9,938 nucleotides of DNA. It comes from CAISIP01 sp041581405. GTDB lineage: Bacteria; Pseudomonadota; Gammaproteobacteria; Burkholderiales; Burkholderiaceae_C. Numbering within the stretch: position 1 is the stretch's first letter; every line of letters begins with the position of its first letter. The stretch lies in assembly GCA_041581405.1 (NCBI GenBank), contig JBFIDI010000188.1:1-9938 (forward strand), given 5' to 3'. The notes under the pieces are model-generated. The model did no database searches. It had not been told where the DNA came from and saw only the letters and a program-made list of their open reading frames with translations. Positions 1-6,586 of the stretch are shown piece by piece. The position numbers and the translations under genes were made by a program.

Positions 1-1050
1 CTGCTCGATGCTGATGCAGGCGTCGGTGACCGACACGCCATGGGCCAGCGGCGCGCCGGCGACGATGTCCTGCCGGCCCTCGTGCAGGTTGCTCTCGACC
101 ATCACGCCGATGATGCGGGCGTCGCCCGCGGCGACCTGCTGCGCCACGTCGTGTGCCACCGGAATCTGCCGCTGGTACTGCTTGTTGCTGTTGGCATGCG
201 AGACGTCGACCATGACCTGCTCGCGCAACCCGGCCTTCTTCAACAGCGCGCAGGTGGCATCGACATCGGCCGCGCTGTAGTTGGGCCGCGCGCCGCCGCG
301 CAGGATCACGTGGCAGTCCTCGTTGCCGCGGGTCTCGAAGATTGCGGCCTGGCCCATCTTGGTCATGCCCATGAAGGCGTGCATGGCCGACGCCGCCTGG
401 ATCGCGTCGCTGGCCACCTTGACGCCACCGTCGGTACCGTTCTTGAAGCCGACCGGGCAACTCAGGCCGGAGGCCAGCTGGCGATGGCTCTGGCTCTCGG
501 TGGTGCGCGCGCCGATGGCGCCCCAGCTCACCAGGTCGGAGATGAACTGCGGGCTGAGCAGGTCGAGGAACTCGGTTCCCAGCGGCAGGCCCAGCGCCAG
601 CAACTCGAGCAGCAGGCGGCGCGCCATCTGCAGGCCTTCGTTGATCGCGAACGTGCCGTCCAGGTGCGGGTCGTTGATGTAGCCCTTCCAGCCGACCGTG
701 GTACGCGGCTTCTCGAAATAGACCCGCATCACGACCAGCAGGTCGGCCGACAAGGCGTCCGCCTGCTGCTTGAGCCAGCGGCCGTATTCCAGCGCCTGGT
801 CGTGGTCATGGATGGAGCAGGGGCCGACCACCACCACGAGCCGGTCGTCCTGGCCGTGCAACACGCGGGAAATCGCCAGCCGGCTCTGTTCGACCAGGGC
901 CAGCGCCTGCTCCGACACCGGCAACCACTCCTGCAGCAAGGCCGGCGTGATCAGCGGGCGCACGGCGCCGATCCGGGTGTCGTCGATCCGCGTCGCGTCC
1001 TGGGTCGACAGGGCGGGCGCGGCTGTCTGGGCAGCGGTAGCGGAAGTCAT
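1..1050 (-). CDS. aroG: 3-deoxy-7-phosphoheptulonate (DAHP) synthase, class I AroG/F/H type; 3' end cut by window edge
   Basis: Catalyses condensation of phosphoenolpyruvate with erythrose 4-phosphate to DAHP, the first step of the shikimate pathway, in the cytoplasm. Reading inward from ATG at 1050, 350 codons stay open to the window edge. Diagnostic motifs are GPCSIHD (residues 76-82), EKPRTTVGWKG (113-123), GFKNGTDGG (201-209), DVSHANS (282-288) and VTDACI (341-346). With a constant offset of 17 residues from E. coli AroG, the four metal ligands are all present: C78, H285, E319 and D343; the active-site lysine falls at K114. The 17 extra N-terminal residues are a polar, Ala/Thr-rich leader. 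E. coli AroG is 350 aa, so roughly the last 15-25 residues should lie beyond the window. A GGGGA sequence about 10 bases upstream may serve as ribosome binding site, and no in-frame ATG lies just upstream. The family is certain; which aromatic amino acid inhibits this isozyme (AroG, AroF or AroH type) cannot be read here. Confidence 0.96.
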   Translation of the reverse strand, partial: MTSATAAQTAAPALSTQDATRIDDTRIGAVRPLITPALLQEWLPVSEQALALVEQSRLAISRVLHGQDDRLVVVVGPCSIHDHDQALEYGRWLKQQADALSADLLVVMRVYFEKPRTTVGWKGYINDPHLDGTFAINEGLQMARRLLLELLALGLPLGTEFLDLLSPQFISDLVSWGAIGARTTESQSHRQLASGLSCPVGFKNGTDGGVKVASDAIQAASAMHAFMGMTKMGQAAIFETRGNEDCHVILRGGARPNYSAADVDATCALLKKAGLREQVMVDVSHANSNKQYQRQIPVAHDVAQQVAAGDARIIGVMVESNLHEGRQDIVAGAPLAHGVSVTDACISIEQ

Positions 1051-1154
1051 CCGCGGATTGTCCCCATTTTGGAGATGGCGTCCAGCCTGCCCGAGGGGTT
1101 GCGGCGCTTGCGCTCTAATCAGGCCCTCGACCACGCTTTTCGACCCTTGTTTCC

Positions 1155-2360
1155 TTGAACCGCCCATCCCGCCACGCCGACCAACCTGACGACGACGCCA
1201 CCGCTCCGCCGGGGCTGTCCGGCCTGCTGCATGCCCGGCCGGCCCAGGCGCCGGTGACCGTGACCCTGCTGGCGATCAACGTGCTGGTGTTCCTGGCCAT
1301 GCTGATGAACGGCGGCAGCCTGTGGCACGGCAGCACGGCCGTACCCCTGCAGTGGGGCGCCAATTTCGGGCCCGCCACCCAGGACGGCCAGTGGTGGCGG
1401 CTGGGCAGCGCGTTGTTCCTGCACTTCGGCGTGGTCCACCTGGCGCTCAACATGTGGGCACTGTGGGACGTCGGCCGGCTGATCGAGCGCCTGTTCGGCC
1501 GCGGGCGCTTCATCACGCTGTACCTGGGCAGCGGCGTCATCGACAACCTGCTGTCGCTGGCCATCCAGGGCAACCAGGCTGTGTCCGGCGGAGCCTCGGG
1601 CGCGATCTTCAGCCTGTACGGCGCACTGCTGGTGTTTTTGCTGCGCGAACGCCGCCAGGTCGATCCGGGCGAATTCCGCTGGTTGTTCGGCGCGGCCAGC
1701 GCATTCATCGTGCTGGCGTTGGTGATGGGACTGCTGGTGCCCGGCATCGACAACGCCGCCCACCTCGGCGGCCTGGTTGCCGGTGCCTTGTGGGGCCTGG
1801 TGCTGGCCCGCCGCTGGACCCACCGCAGCCCGCATCCGCGGACCACCCGCGCCATCGCCGTCGCGGTGCTGGTCGCCGCCACCACGGCCCTGGTCGTGAA
1901 CATCCCGGCGCCCAGCTACCGGCTGGGCGAGGAACTGCGCGCACGCCAGGCCATCAGCCAGTTCCTGCTGCAGGACCAGCGCATCAGCCAGCAGTGGGAA
2001 TCCATCCTCGGCCAGGGACAGAAGGACAGGCTCAGCTTCGACCAGCTGGCCGGGCGCATCGACGACAAGGTCACCACGCCGTACCAGCAGAGCTTCGAAC
2101 AACTCTCGGAACTGCACCTGGACGCCGCCGCGCCCTCGGCAGCCGCGCTCGAGGCGCTGCGCGCCTACGCCGCCCGGCGCACCGATGCCTCGCAAGCCAT
2201 GGCCGAGGGCCTGCGCGACCGGGACGCGGAGAAGTTCCGCAAGGCGCTGGAGTCGGCTCGGCAGGCGCCGGTATGGGTGCGGGGTGGGGCGAGTGCGGCG
2301 GCCTCGGCGGCGGCACCGGGCCCGGGGGCCGCGCCGGAGAACAACCCGCCGGGGCATTGA
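1155..2360 (+). CDS. Rhomboid-family intramembrane serine protease with C-terminal extension
   Basis: Predicted inner-membrane protease cleaving transmembrane segments of other proteins; substrate unknown. The 401-residue reading has hydrophobic segments at roughly 34-52, 84-104, 118-138, 147-163, 178-196, 203-218 and 232-250. The catalytic serine is S148 in GASG (146-149) and the catalytic histidine is H203 in AAHLGG (201-206). H95 and N99 in HLALN match the oxyanion-hole H-x3-N of E. coli GlpG. After the last membrane segment comes a polar, helix-prone region of about 150 residues (about 252-401), ending in a low-complexity Ala/Gly/Pro tail from about 377. The start is uncertain. TTG at 1155 is the only start codon after the in-frame stop at 1116-1118, and it lacks a clear ribosome binding site. 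Later GTG or ATG codons would cut into the first membrane segment. The gene diverges from DAHP synthase across 104 bases and converges on the amidohydrolase gene. Confidence 0.9.
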   Translation: MNRPSRHADQPDDDATAPPGLSGLLHARPAQAPVTVTLLAINVLVFLAMLMNGGSLWHGSTAVPLQWGANFGPATQDGQWWRLGSALFLHFGVVHLALNMWALWDVGRLIERLFGRGRFITLYLGSGVIDNLLSLAIQGNQAVSGGASGAIFSLYGALLVFLLRERRQVDPGEFRWLFGAASAFIVLALVMGLLVPGIDNAAHLGGLVAGALWGLVLARRWTHRSPHPRTTRAIAVAVLVAATTALVVNIPAPSYRLGEELRARQAISQFLLQDQRISQQWESILGQGQKDRLSFDQLAGRIDDKVTTPYQQSFEQLSELHLDAAAPSAAALEALRAYAARRTDASQAMAEGLRDRDAEKFRKALESARQAPVWVRGGASAAASAAAPGPGAAPENNPPGH

Positions 2361-2372
2361 CGGACGCCGTCG

Positions 2373-2396
2373 CCGGCCGACCCGTCACCAGGCCGG
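2373..2396. terminator. Possible weak stem-loop between convergent genes
   Basis: CCGGCC at 2373-2378 is the inverted copy of GGCCGG at 2391-2396, with a 12-base loop. It lies in the 56-base gap between the convergent rhomboid and amidohydrolase stop codons, where a two-way terminator would be expected. No T-run follows on either strand, so it is not a classical intrinsic terminator and may be chance in GC-rich DNA. Confidence 0.2.
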
Positions 2397-2416
2397 AGCC
2401 GGCACAGGGCCAGGCA

Positions 2417-3208
2417 TCAGGGCAGCAGATCCGTGCGACCCAGGAACACCAGCAGGTTCCGATGCCCCACGTTGTCCTTCTTTTCCTGCGCCAGCCCCTC
2501 GCTGAACAAGTCGAAGCGCTTTCGCAAGGCCACATGCGACCATTCGGGGTGATCGCTGCCTATGCAGATGCGGCGGTCGAAACTGCGAAACAGGAAACCG
2601 ATGTCCTGGTCCAGCGAACTCCCCGCATATTTGCAGATCGTCATGGACAGGTCGAGCAGCAGGTTCGGATTGAACCGCACCAGTTCCGCGTAACGCATCA
2701 GCTGCACGTCACCACCATGGAGCAATACGACCCGCGCGCGCGGTGCCGCCTTCAGCGCGGCAACCAGCGCGTACAACGGATCCGCCAGCGGGTACTGTGC
2801 CAGGTCCGCATGCAGGTAGGTGCAGTAATAGACCGGCAGGTCGGCCTCGGACGCGGCGACGAGCACCTGGGTCAGTGTTTGCTCCAGCGACCGGATGCGA
2901 CTGAATCGCGGATGGATCTTGATGGCCGTGTAGCCCAGTTGCCTGACCAGGGCAATCTCGCTGCAAATCTGCGCTTCGGACTCCGGATGCAGGCCGGCGA
3001 TGGCCAGCAGGCGCGGAAAACGCGCGCACTGCGCGATGAACCGGTGGTGGTCATAGTCCTCGACGCCATGGATGCCCGTCGCGCAGGCGCCGATGAATCC
3101 GGCCGCGGACAGGTCGGCATCGAGCGACGCGAAACCCGCGTCATGTGGACTGTTCAGCCATTTCCCGCTCAGCGTGGGATGCGCAAGCGAATCGAACAAA
3201 GGAGTCAT
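2417..3208 (-). CDS. Amidohydrolase-2-like metal-dependent hydrolase (TIM barrel), coupled to the ATP-grasp gene
   Basis: Likely a TIM-barrel hydrolase or decarboxylase of the amidohydrolase superfamily (PF04909-like); substrate unknown, probably cytoplasmic because no signal peptide is seen. Numbered from ATG at 3208 (263 residues), the visible motifs are FDSLAHP (5-11, strand 1), AGLHPES (71-77), IKIHPRF (96-102), LLHGG (162-166) and IGSDHPEW (216-223). Candidate metal or catalytic residues are H10, H99, H164 and D219. Strand 1 normally carries D-x-H-x-H; here D6 and H10 are kept but the first histidine is L8, so the metal site may be altered. The start was chosen because ATG overlaps the TGA of the ATP-grasp gene as ATGA (3205-3208), which implies translational coupling. 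An in-frame TTG at 3232 would add eight residues. No strong ribosome binding site is visible, consistent with coupling. It is the last gene of the minus-strand arm. Confidence 0.8.
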   Translation of the reverse strand: MTPLFDSLAHPTLSGKWLNSPHDAGFASLDADLSAAGFIGACATGIHGVEDYDHHRFIAQCARFPRLLAIAGLHPESEAQICSEIALVRQLGYTAIKIHPRFSRIRSLEQTLTQVLVAASEADLPVYYCTYLHADLAQYPLADPLYALVAALKAAPRARVVLLHGGDVQLMRYAELVRFNPNLLLDLSMTICKYAGSSLDQDIGFLFRSFDRRICIGSDHPEWSHVALRKRFDLFSEGLAQEKKDNVGHRNLLVFLGRTDLLP

Positions 3209-4410
3209 GGGGTGCGCAATATGGGCCTGCAATAACGCGGCATGTCGTCAAACGCGGACATCATGTCCGATGCCGTATCGAAGGACAAGATGAGATTTGC
3301 AATGAATTCGTTGCCCAGCCGATAAGGCCGGATCGGTTCGCCAGCAGACACGTAGGGATTGTCCTCCACGACCCGGCCGGGGAATGCCGGAGCAATCTCC
3401 ACCTTCTCGAAAATACCGTCCTGCCGGGAATGCACCATGTAGCAGGCGTGAAACCGCCCATCGGTGGCACAGGCCGGCTCCAGCATGTAGTCCGTGGACA
3501 ACGCGCCCTCGACCGTGGCCTTGACCATGTCCACACCCGTCTGGTACCGGATCGCGCTGGGTATGAAATTCCCTCCGCTGCGGGGCCCCACCTCGATCAC
3601 GAACGGATCCCCGTTGGCGGTGATGAACGCATCGAGATTGAAGGCGCCACGGAGATAGCCGCACGCGACCAGGACCTGCTCGAGCTTGCACTCCAAACGC
3701 CCGAGGGCATGTGCATCCTGCTGGCTCGGAAAGGTTTCGCCCCACGGCGCCGGAGGCCCGACCGGATAAAAATGCCCGTCCCCGAACTGCACGAATGCAA
3801 GCGCGCCGTTCTCCATGTAGCCATCGCCGCACACCTGTCTCCCGACATGGTCGACACGTTCCTCCACCAGCACCTTGCCGGATCGCGAATACGACAGGCC
3901 ATAGTTGAATGCAGCGTCGAATCCGTCTTGCGCGCGCAGGATGGTGACGCCTTTGCTTCCGGAGGAATCCACCGGCTTGACCACCACCTGCCAATCGAGC
4001 GCCGCGCAGAATTCGCGTGCAAGCGCGCGTTGATCGGCGAGCACGCCGATATGGCGGGTTTCCTGCAAACCCGTCCGGTTCAGCAACTGGCGAAATCGTC
4101 CCTTGTCCGTCAACAGGTCCACGACCTCCGGCGGGGCTCCAGGCAGGCCCAGTCTTGCGGCCACGTATGCGGCTGTCGGCGCGGATACGTCGGAAGCGAA
4201 GGACACGATGGCGTCAATGCCCAGATCCGAAGCCAGCCGAAGAATGGCGGCCTGGTCGACCGTGCTGATCGTGTAGCTCTCGTGCGCAATCCGGTGCCCG
4301 GGGTTCTGGGGCAGATTGTCGACCGTGATCACACGATAGCCGGCCCGCCGCGCATACAGCAAAGGCGGGCACTGGAATCGCGCTGCTCCGAGGAAGAGGA
4401 GTCGCTTCAT
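3205..4410 (-). CDS. ATP-grasp domain ligase (carbamoyl-phosphate-synthase-like / amino-acid-ligase-like)
   Basis: ATP-grasp enzymes activate a carboxylate as an acyl phosphate and join it to an amine, thiol or other nucleophile. Here both partners are unknown. Numbered from ATG at 4410 (401 residues): an N-terminal Rossmann-like half begins MKRLLFLGAA and runs to about 95; DKGRFRQLL (102-110) opens the ATP-binding region; VVVKP (142-146) with SSGSKGV (149-155) forms the nucleotide-binding lysine and glycine-rich loop; VEER (182-185) is the hinge region; D260, E273, R277 and N281 (EVGPRSGGN, 273-281) match the magnesium and phosphate ligands. The active site looks complete. The start is well supported: GGAGG lies 6 bases before ATG 4410, whereas GTG 4491 and ATG 4452 further upstream lack such a site. 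The gene is 99 bases downstream of the LysR gene on the same strand and overlaps the amidohydrolase by four bases. From memory, relatives occur in surface-polysaccharide clusters; no glycan genes are seen here. Confidence 0.85.
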   Translation of the reverse strand: MKRLLFLGAARFQCPPLLYARRAGYRVITVDNLPQNPGHRIAHESYTISTVDQAAILRLASDLGIDAIVSFASDVSAPTAAYVAARLGLPGAPPEVVDLLTDKGRFRQLLNRTGLQETRHIGVLADQRALAREFCAALDWQVVVKPVDSSGSKGVTILRAQDGFDAAFNYGLSYSRSGKVLVEERVDHVGRQVCGDGYMENGALAFVQFGDGHFYPVGPPAPWGETFPSQQDAHALGRLECKLEQVLVACGYLRGAFNLDAFITANGDPFVIEVGPRSGGNFIPSAIRYQTGVDMVKATVEGALSTDYMLEPACATDGRFHACYMVHSRQDGIFEKVEIAPAFPGRVVEDNPYVSAGEPIRPYRLGNEFIANLILSFDTASDMMSAFDDMPRYCRPILRTP

Positions 4411-4415
4411 TCCGT

Positions 4416-4430
4416 GCCTCCGAATGAGGC
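4416..4430 (-). promoter_or_regulatory. Ribosome binding site of the ATP-grasp gene inside a short hairpin
   Basis: On the minus strand GCCTC (4430-4426) is followed after five bases by its perfect inverted copy GAGGC (4420-4416). The second arm overlaps the GGAGG ribosome binding site (4421-4417) of the gene starting at 4410. The site decides the start codon of the ATP-grasp protein. Whether the 5-bp stem really hides it is untested, and a stem this short may be chance. Confidence 0.4.
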
Positions 4431-4509
4431 GATCAGTGTGACATGGATTCATGCCCAGTGGAACAGATCGGCCCCGACACACGACGCGCACAGGCCGCGC
4501 GGAAGCGCT

Positions 4510-5499
4510 TCACGGACCGTCCGATGCGATCGCATCCATGCGCCGCAAGGCGCGCTGAAGCGCGTCGGACGTCGCCTTGTCCAGCAGACGCCGGCGTGGC
4601 GTGATCAGCGCGATATCGGGCAGCTGGATATGCGGCCGTACCGGGAGAATCGTCAACCCCCCGTTGGAGACCTCCTCCTGCGCCTGATGCTCGCGCATCA
4701 TGCCCAGCAACGCGTTGTCGTACTTCATGAGCCAGCGCGTCGTCAGGGCGGACATCGATTCGATCACGGGAACAATGGGCTCGACACCGAACTGGATCAA
4801 GGCATAACCGAGTTCCTTGTTCATCAAGGCATCCGCCGGCGGCAACGTCCAGCGCTCGCGCGCCGCGTCAGCCCAGGAAATCCGCTTGCGTCCGGCCCAC
4901 CGGTGCATCCTGGATGCGACCACGCAGACACGGTCCGCGACGATGGCCTGCACGCGAAGCTCGGATGTGCGCGGCATGGCCAGCATGTCGCGGGAGAAAG
5001 CACCGATGACACAGTCGAGTTCACCCGCCTGCAACATCGCAAGCAACTGGATCGGCGCCGCATCCTGGATCCGGATACGCAGCAAGGGCAGGCTTTGCAG
5101 CAGTCCGACAACCATGCGTGGGACAACAGAGGTCGTGGAATAGGCACCGATGCGCAACAGACCGGATGACCCCTGCGTCATCGACTGGATTTCCTGGGTG
5201 GCGCTGTCGAGACTCGACACCATGGCCGCCGCATGGCGCATCAGTGCGCGACCTTGCGGCGTCGGGCGGATACCCGTGCGGCCCCGAACGAACAGCGGCG
5301 CTTCGCACAAGACTTCCATCTCTCCGATCATCTTGCTCACGGCCGGTTGGGACAGGTTCATCAGCGTCGATGCCGCACCGATCGTCGGCGTGCGACCCAG
5401 CACATCGAGCATCTCAAGATGCCGAAATCGCAGCCTGCGCAGCATGGAACGGGTCGCGGGTCTGAGCAGTGGCACGGGTTGGGTCGTCACGCTATTCAT
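4510..5499 (-). CDS. LysR-type transcriptional regulator
   Basis: Predicted DNA-binding regulator that senses a small effector and controls neighbouring genes. It has 329 residues, close to the usual 290-330. The winged helix-turn-helix covers about 22-85: RFRHLEMLDVL, then AASTLMNLSQPAVSKMIGEM (42-61, recognition helix) and the wing ending in RPTPQGRAL (78-86). A linker helix follows to about 110, then the effector-binding domain from LLRIGAYSTTS (114-124), with its lobes around SLPLLRIRIQDA and LQAGELDCVIGA. The N-terminus is about 19 residues longer than in many relatives. ATG at 5499 is preceded directly by AGGA, an imperfect ribosome binding site, and ATG at 5445 is an alternative with none. 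The gene diverges from the Bug gene across 95 AT-rich bases and is followed by the ATP-grasp gene, the classic LysR arrangement. It most likely controls the plus-strand operon and itself, and possibly the two genes behind it. Confidence 0.95.
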   Translation of the reverse strand: MNSVTTQPVPLLRPATRSMLRRLRFRHLEMLDVLGRTPTIGAASTLMNLSQPAVSKMIGEMEVLCEAPLFVRGRTGIRPTPQGRALMRHAAAMVSSLDSATQEIQSMTQGSSGLLRIGAYSTTSVVPRMVVGLLQSLPLLRIRIQDAAPIQLLAMLQAGELDCVIGAFSRDMLAMPRTSELRVQAIVADRVCVVASRMHRWAGRKRISWADAARERWTLPPADALMNKELGYALIQFGVEPIVPVIESMSALTTRWLMKYDNALLGMMREHQAQEEVSNGGLTILPVRPHIQLPDIALITPRRRLLDKATSDALQRALRRMDAIASDGP

Positions 5500-5502
5500 T
5501 CC

Positions 5503-5549
5503 TGATAGTGATGGATCAATAAAAATATATCACTCATGCAAATCCATCA
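5503..5549. promoter_or_regulatory. Candidate LysR operator and divergent promoter region
   Basis: The gap 5500-5594 is AT-rich (42 of 95 bases G or C; only 16 in the first 50). It holds five copies of TGAT or its inverse ATCA, at 5503, 5509, 5515, 5529 and 5546. They form several dyads: TGAT-N2-ATCA (5509-5518), TGAT-N8-ATCA (5503-5518), AGTGAT/ATCACT (5507-5512 and 5529-5534) and the 8-bp pair TGATGGAT/ATCCATCA (5509-5516 and 5542-5549). A plausible minus-strand promoter for the regulator is TTGATG (5550-5545) and TATTTT (5527-5522), spaced 17 bases. TATATC (5526-5531) could be the plus-strand -10 with no good -35, as is common for activator-dependent promoters. The assignment is inferred from position and symmetry. 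Confidence 0.5.
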
Positions 5550-5582
5550 AGCCCACTACAGTCGACCGGCACCCACCCAAAA

Positions 5583-5589
5583 AAGGAGA
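5583..5589 (+). promoter_or_regulatory. Strong ribosome binding site of the Bug gene
   Basis: AAGGAGA lies 5 bases before ATG 5595 and fixes the start of the solute-binding protein and its signal peptide. Confidence 0.8.
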
Positions 5590-5594
5590 CAAGC

Positions 5595-6575
5595 ATGCAG
5601 CGCAGAAGCCTCATTCGTTATGCCGTCGGAACCCTGGCTGCCAGCGGCATCGGCCTGCCGACCCTTGCCCAGGCCTACCCGCAGGACCGGCCGATCCAGC
5701 TCATCGTGCCTATCGCCCCCGGTGGCGCATCCGACTTCCTGGGGCGGTTTCTCGCCGAACGTGTGGGTCCCTTGCTGGGTCAGACCATTGTGGTCGTCAA
5801 CCGCCCCGGCGCCGGCGGAACCATCGGCTCCAAGCTCGCCGCCGACGCGGCACCGGACGGCCATACGCTGCTGCTGTCCACCATCGGATTTCACGCGGTC
5901 GCACCCGCGCTGTACAAGAACCTGCCCTATGACCAGGAGCGCGCATTCGCGCCCGTGATCCAGACCATTGCCAACCAGCAGATTCTGGTGACGCGCTCGG
6001 AACTGCCGGTCAGGAATCTGGCTGATGCTGTCGCAATGGCGAAAGCGAACCCCGCCATGCTGACCTATGGCTCGGCAGGCAACGGCACCGTATTGCACCT
6101 GGGCATGGAATACCTGAAGTTCACCGCCGGAATCGATCTGCGCCACATACCCTACAACGGCAGCGTCCGGATGGTGACCGGTCTGCTCTCGCAGGAGATC
6201 GACATGGCCATGCCTGACGGACCGTCGTCCTTGCCAGCCATCCGGGACGGGCGTCTGCGCGCCATCGCGGTGACCGGCCGCAAACGCACCATGGTGCTGC
6301 CCGACACACCCACGATTGCCGAGGCGGGATACCCCGGCTTCGATGTGAGTGGATGGAGCGGGATCATGGCACCCGCCGGAACACCGGCGCCGATCATTGC
6401 CAAGCTCAATGCCGCATTCGCACGGGTGCTGCGTACCCCGGAAACCATCGAGGCGCTGAGCAAACAGGACTTCCAGGTTGTCGCGGGTACTCCGGAAGCA
6501 TTTGGCGAACACCTGCGCAAGGAGCAAGCCAAATGGGCGGAGGTCGTCAAGCGCTCGGGCGCCGAAATCAGTTGA
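5595..6575 (+). CDS. Bug/TctC-family periplasmic solute-binding protein
   Basis: Predicted to capture a small, usually carboxylated solute in the periplasm (tripartite tricarboxylate transporter receptor family, PF03401). Its 326 residues are typical. A signal peptide spans about 1-27 with likely cleavage after TLAQA; its basic start, QRRSLIR, contains twin arginines that faintly resemble a Tat signal. Family motifs in order: RPIQLIVPIAPGGASD (32-47), NRPGAGGTIG (69-78), LPYD with FAPV (110-121), YGSAGNGTVLHL (158-169), IPYNGS (185-190), LRAIAVT (221-227), EAGYPGF (243-249), and GTP (262-264) inside WSGIMAPAGTP. The ligand loops APGG-x2-D and PGAGG are intact. It is the first gene of the plus-strand arm and diverges from the LysR gene. 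No TctA or TctB membrane subunit is encoded in the window, so it must work with a transporter elsewhere or act as a sensor. Ligand unknown. Confidence 0.96.
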   Translation: MQRRSLIRYAVGTLAASGIGLPTLAQAYPQDRPIQLIVPIAPGGASDFLGRFLAERVGPLLGQTIVVVNRPGAGGTIGSKLAADAAPDGHTLLLSTIGFHAVAPALYKNLPYDQERAFAPVIQTIANQQILVTRSELPVRNLADAVAMAKANPAMLTYGSAGNGTVLHLGMEYLKFTAGIDLRHIPYNGSVRMVTGLLSQEIDMAMPDGPSSLPAIRDGRLRAIAVTGRKRTMVLPDTPTIAEAGYPGFDVSGWSGIMAPAGTPAPIIAKLNAAFARVLRTPETIEALSKQDFQVVAGTPEAFGEHLRKEQAKWAEVVKRSGAEIS

Positions 6576-6586
6576 GCAGCGCGATC

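Noticed and set aside
1047..1067. Six-codon reading frame (minus strand, ATG 1067) whose TGA overlaps the DAHP synthase start as ATGA, resembling a leader peptide
   Set aside because: It has no ribosome binding site, no run of aromatic amino-acid codons and no attenuator-like hairpins. A chance frame is more likely.
40..1158. Long open frames on the plus strand opposite DAHP synthase
   Set aside because: Antisense shadows of a GC-rich gene. The minus-strand frame carries all DAHP synthase motifs, while the plus-strand translations are low-complexity Ala/Arg/Gly/Val and lack family motifs.
1322..3235. 637-codon plus-strand frame across the rhomboid and amidohydrolase genes
   Set aside because: It overlaps two well-motivated genes in other frames and its translation is Arg/Gly/Pro-rich without recognisable motifs.
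3145..5169. 674-codon plus-strand frame opposite the ATP-grasp and LysR genes
   Set aside because: Spans two minus-strand genes with clear family motifs and shows no motif of its own. It is a codon-bias artefact.
5515..5594. Possible riboswitch or small RNA in the LysR-Bug gap
   Set aside because: The gap is short, with dyads that fit a protein-binding operator. No conserved riboswitch core or terminator-like stem with T-run was seen.
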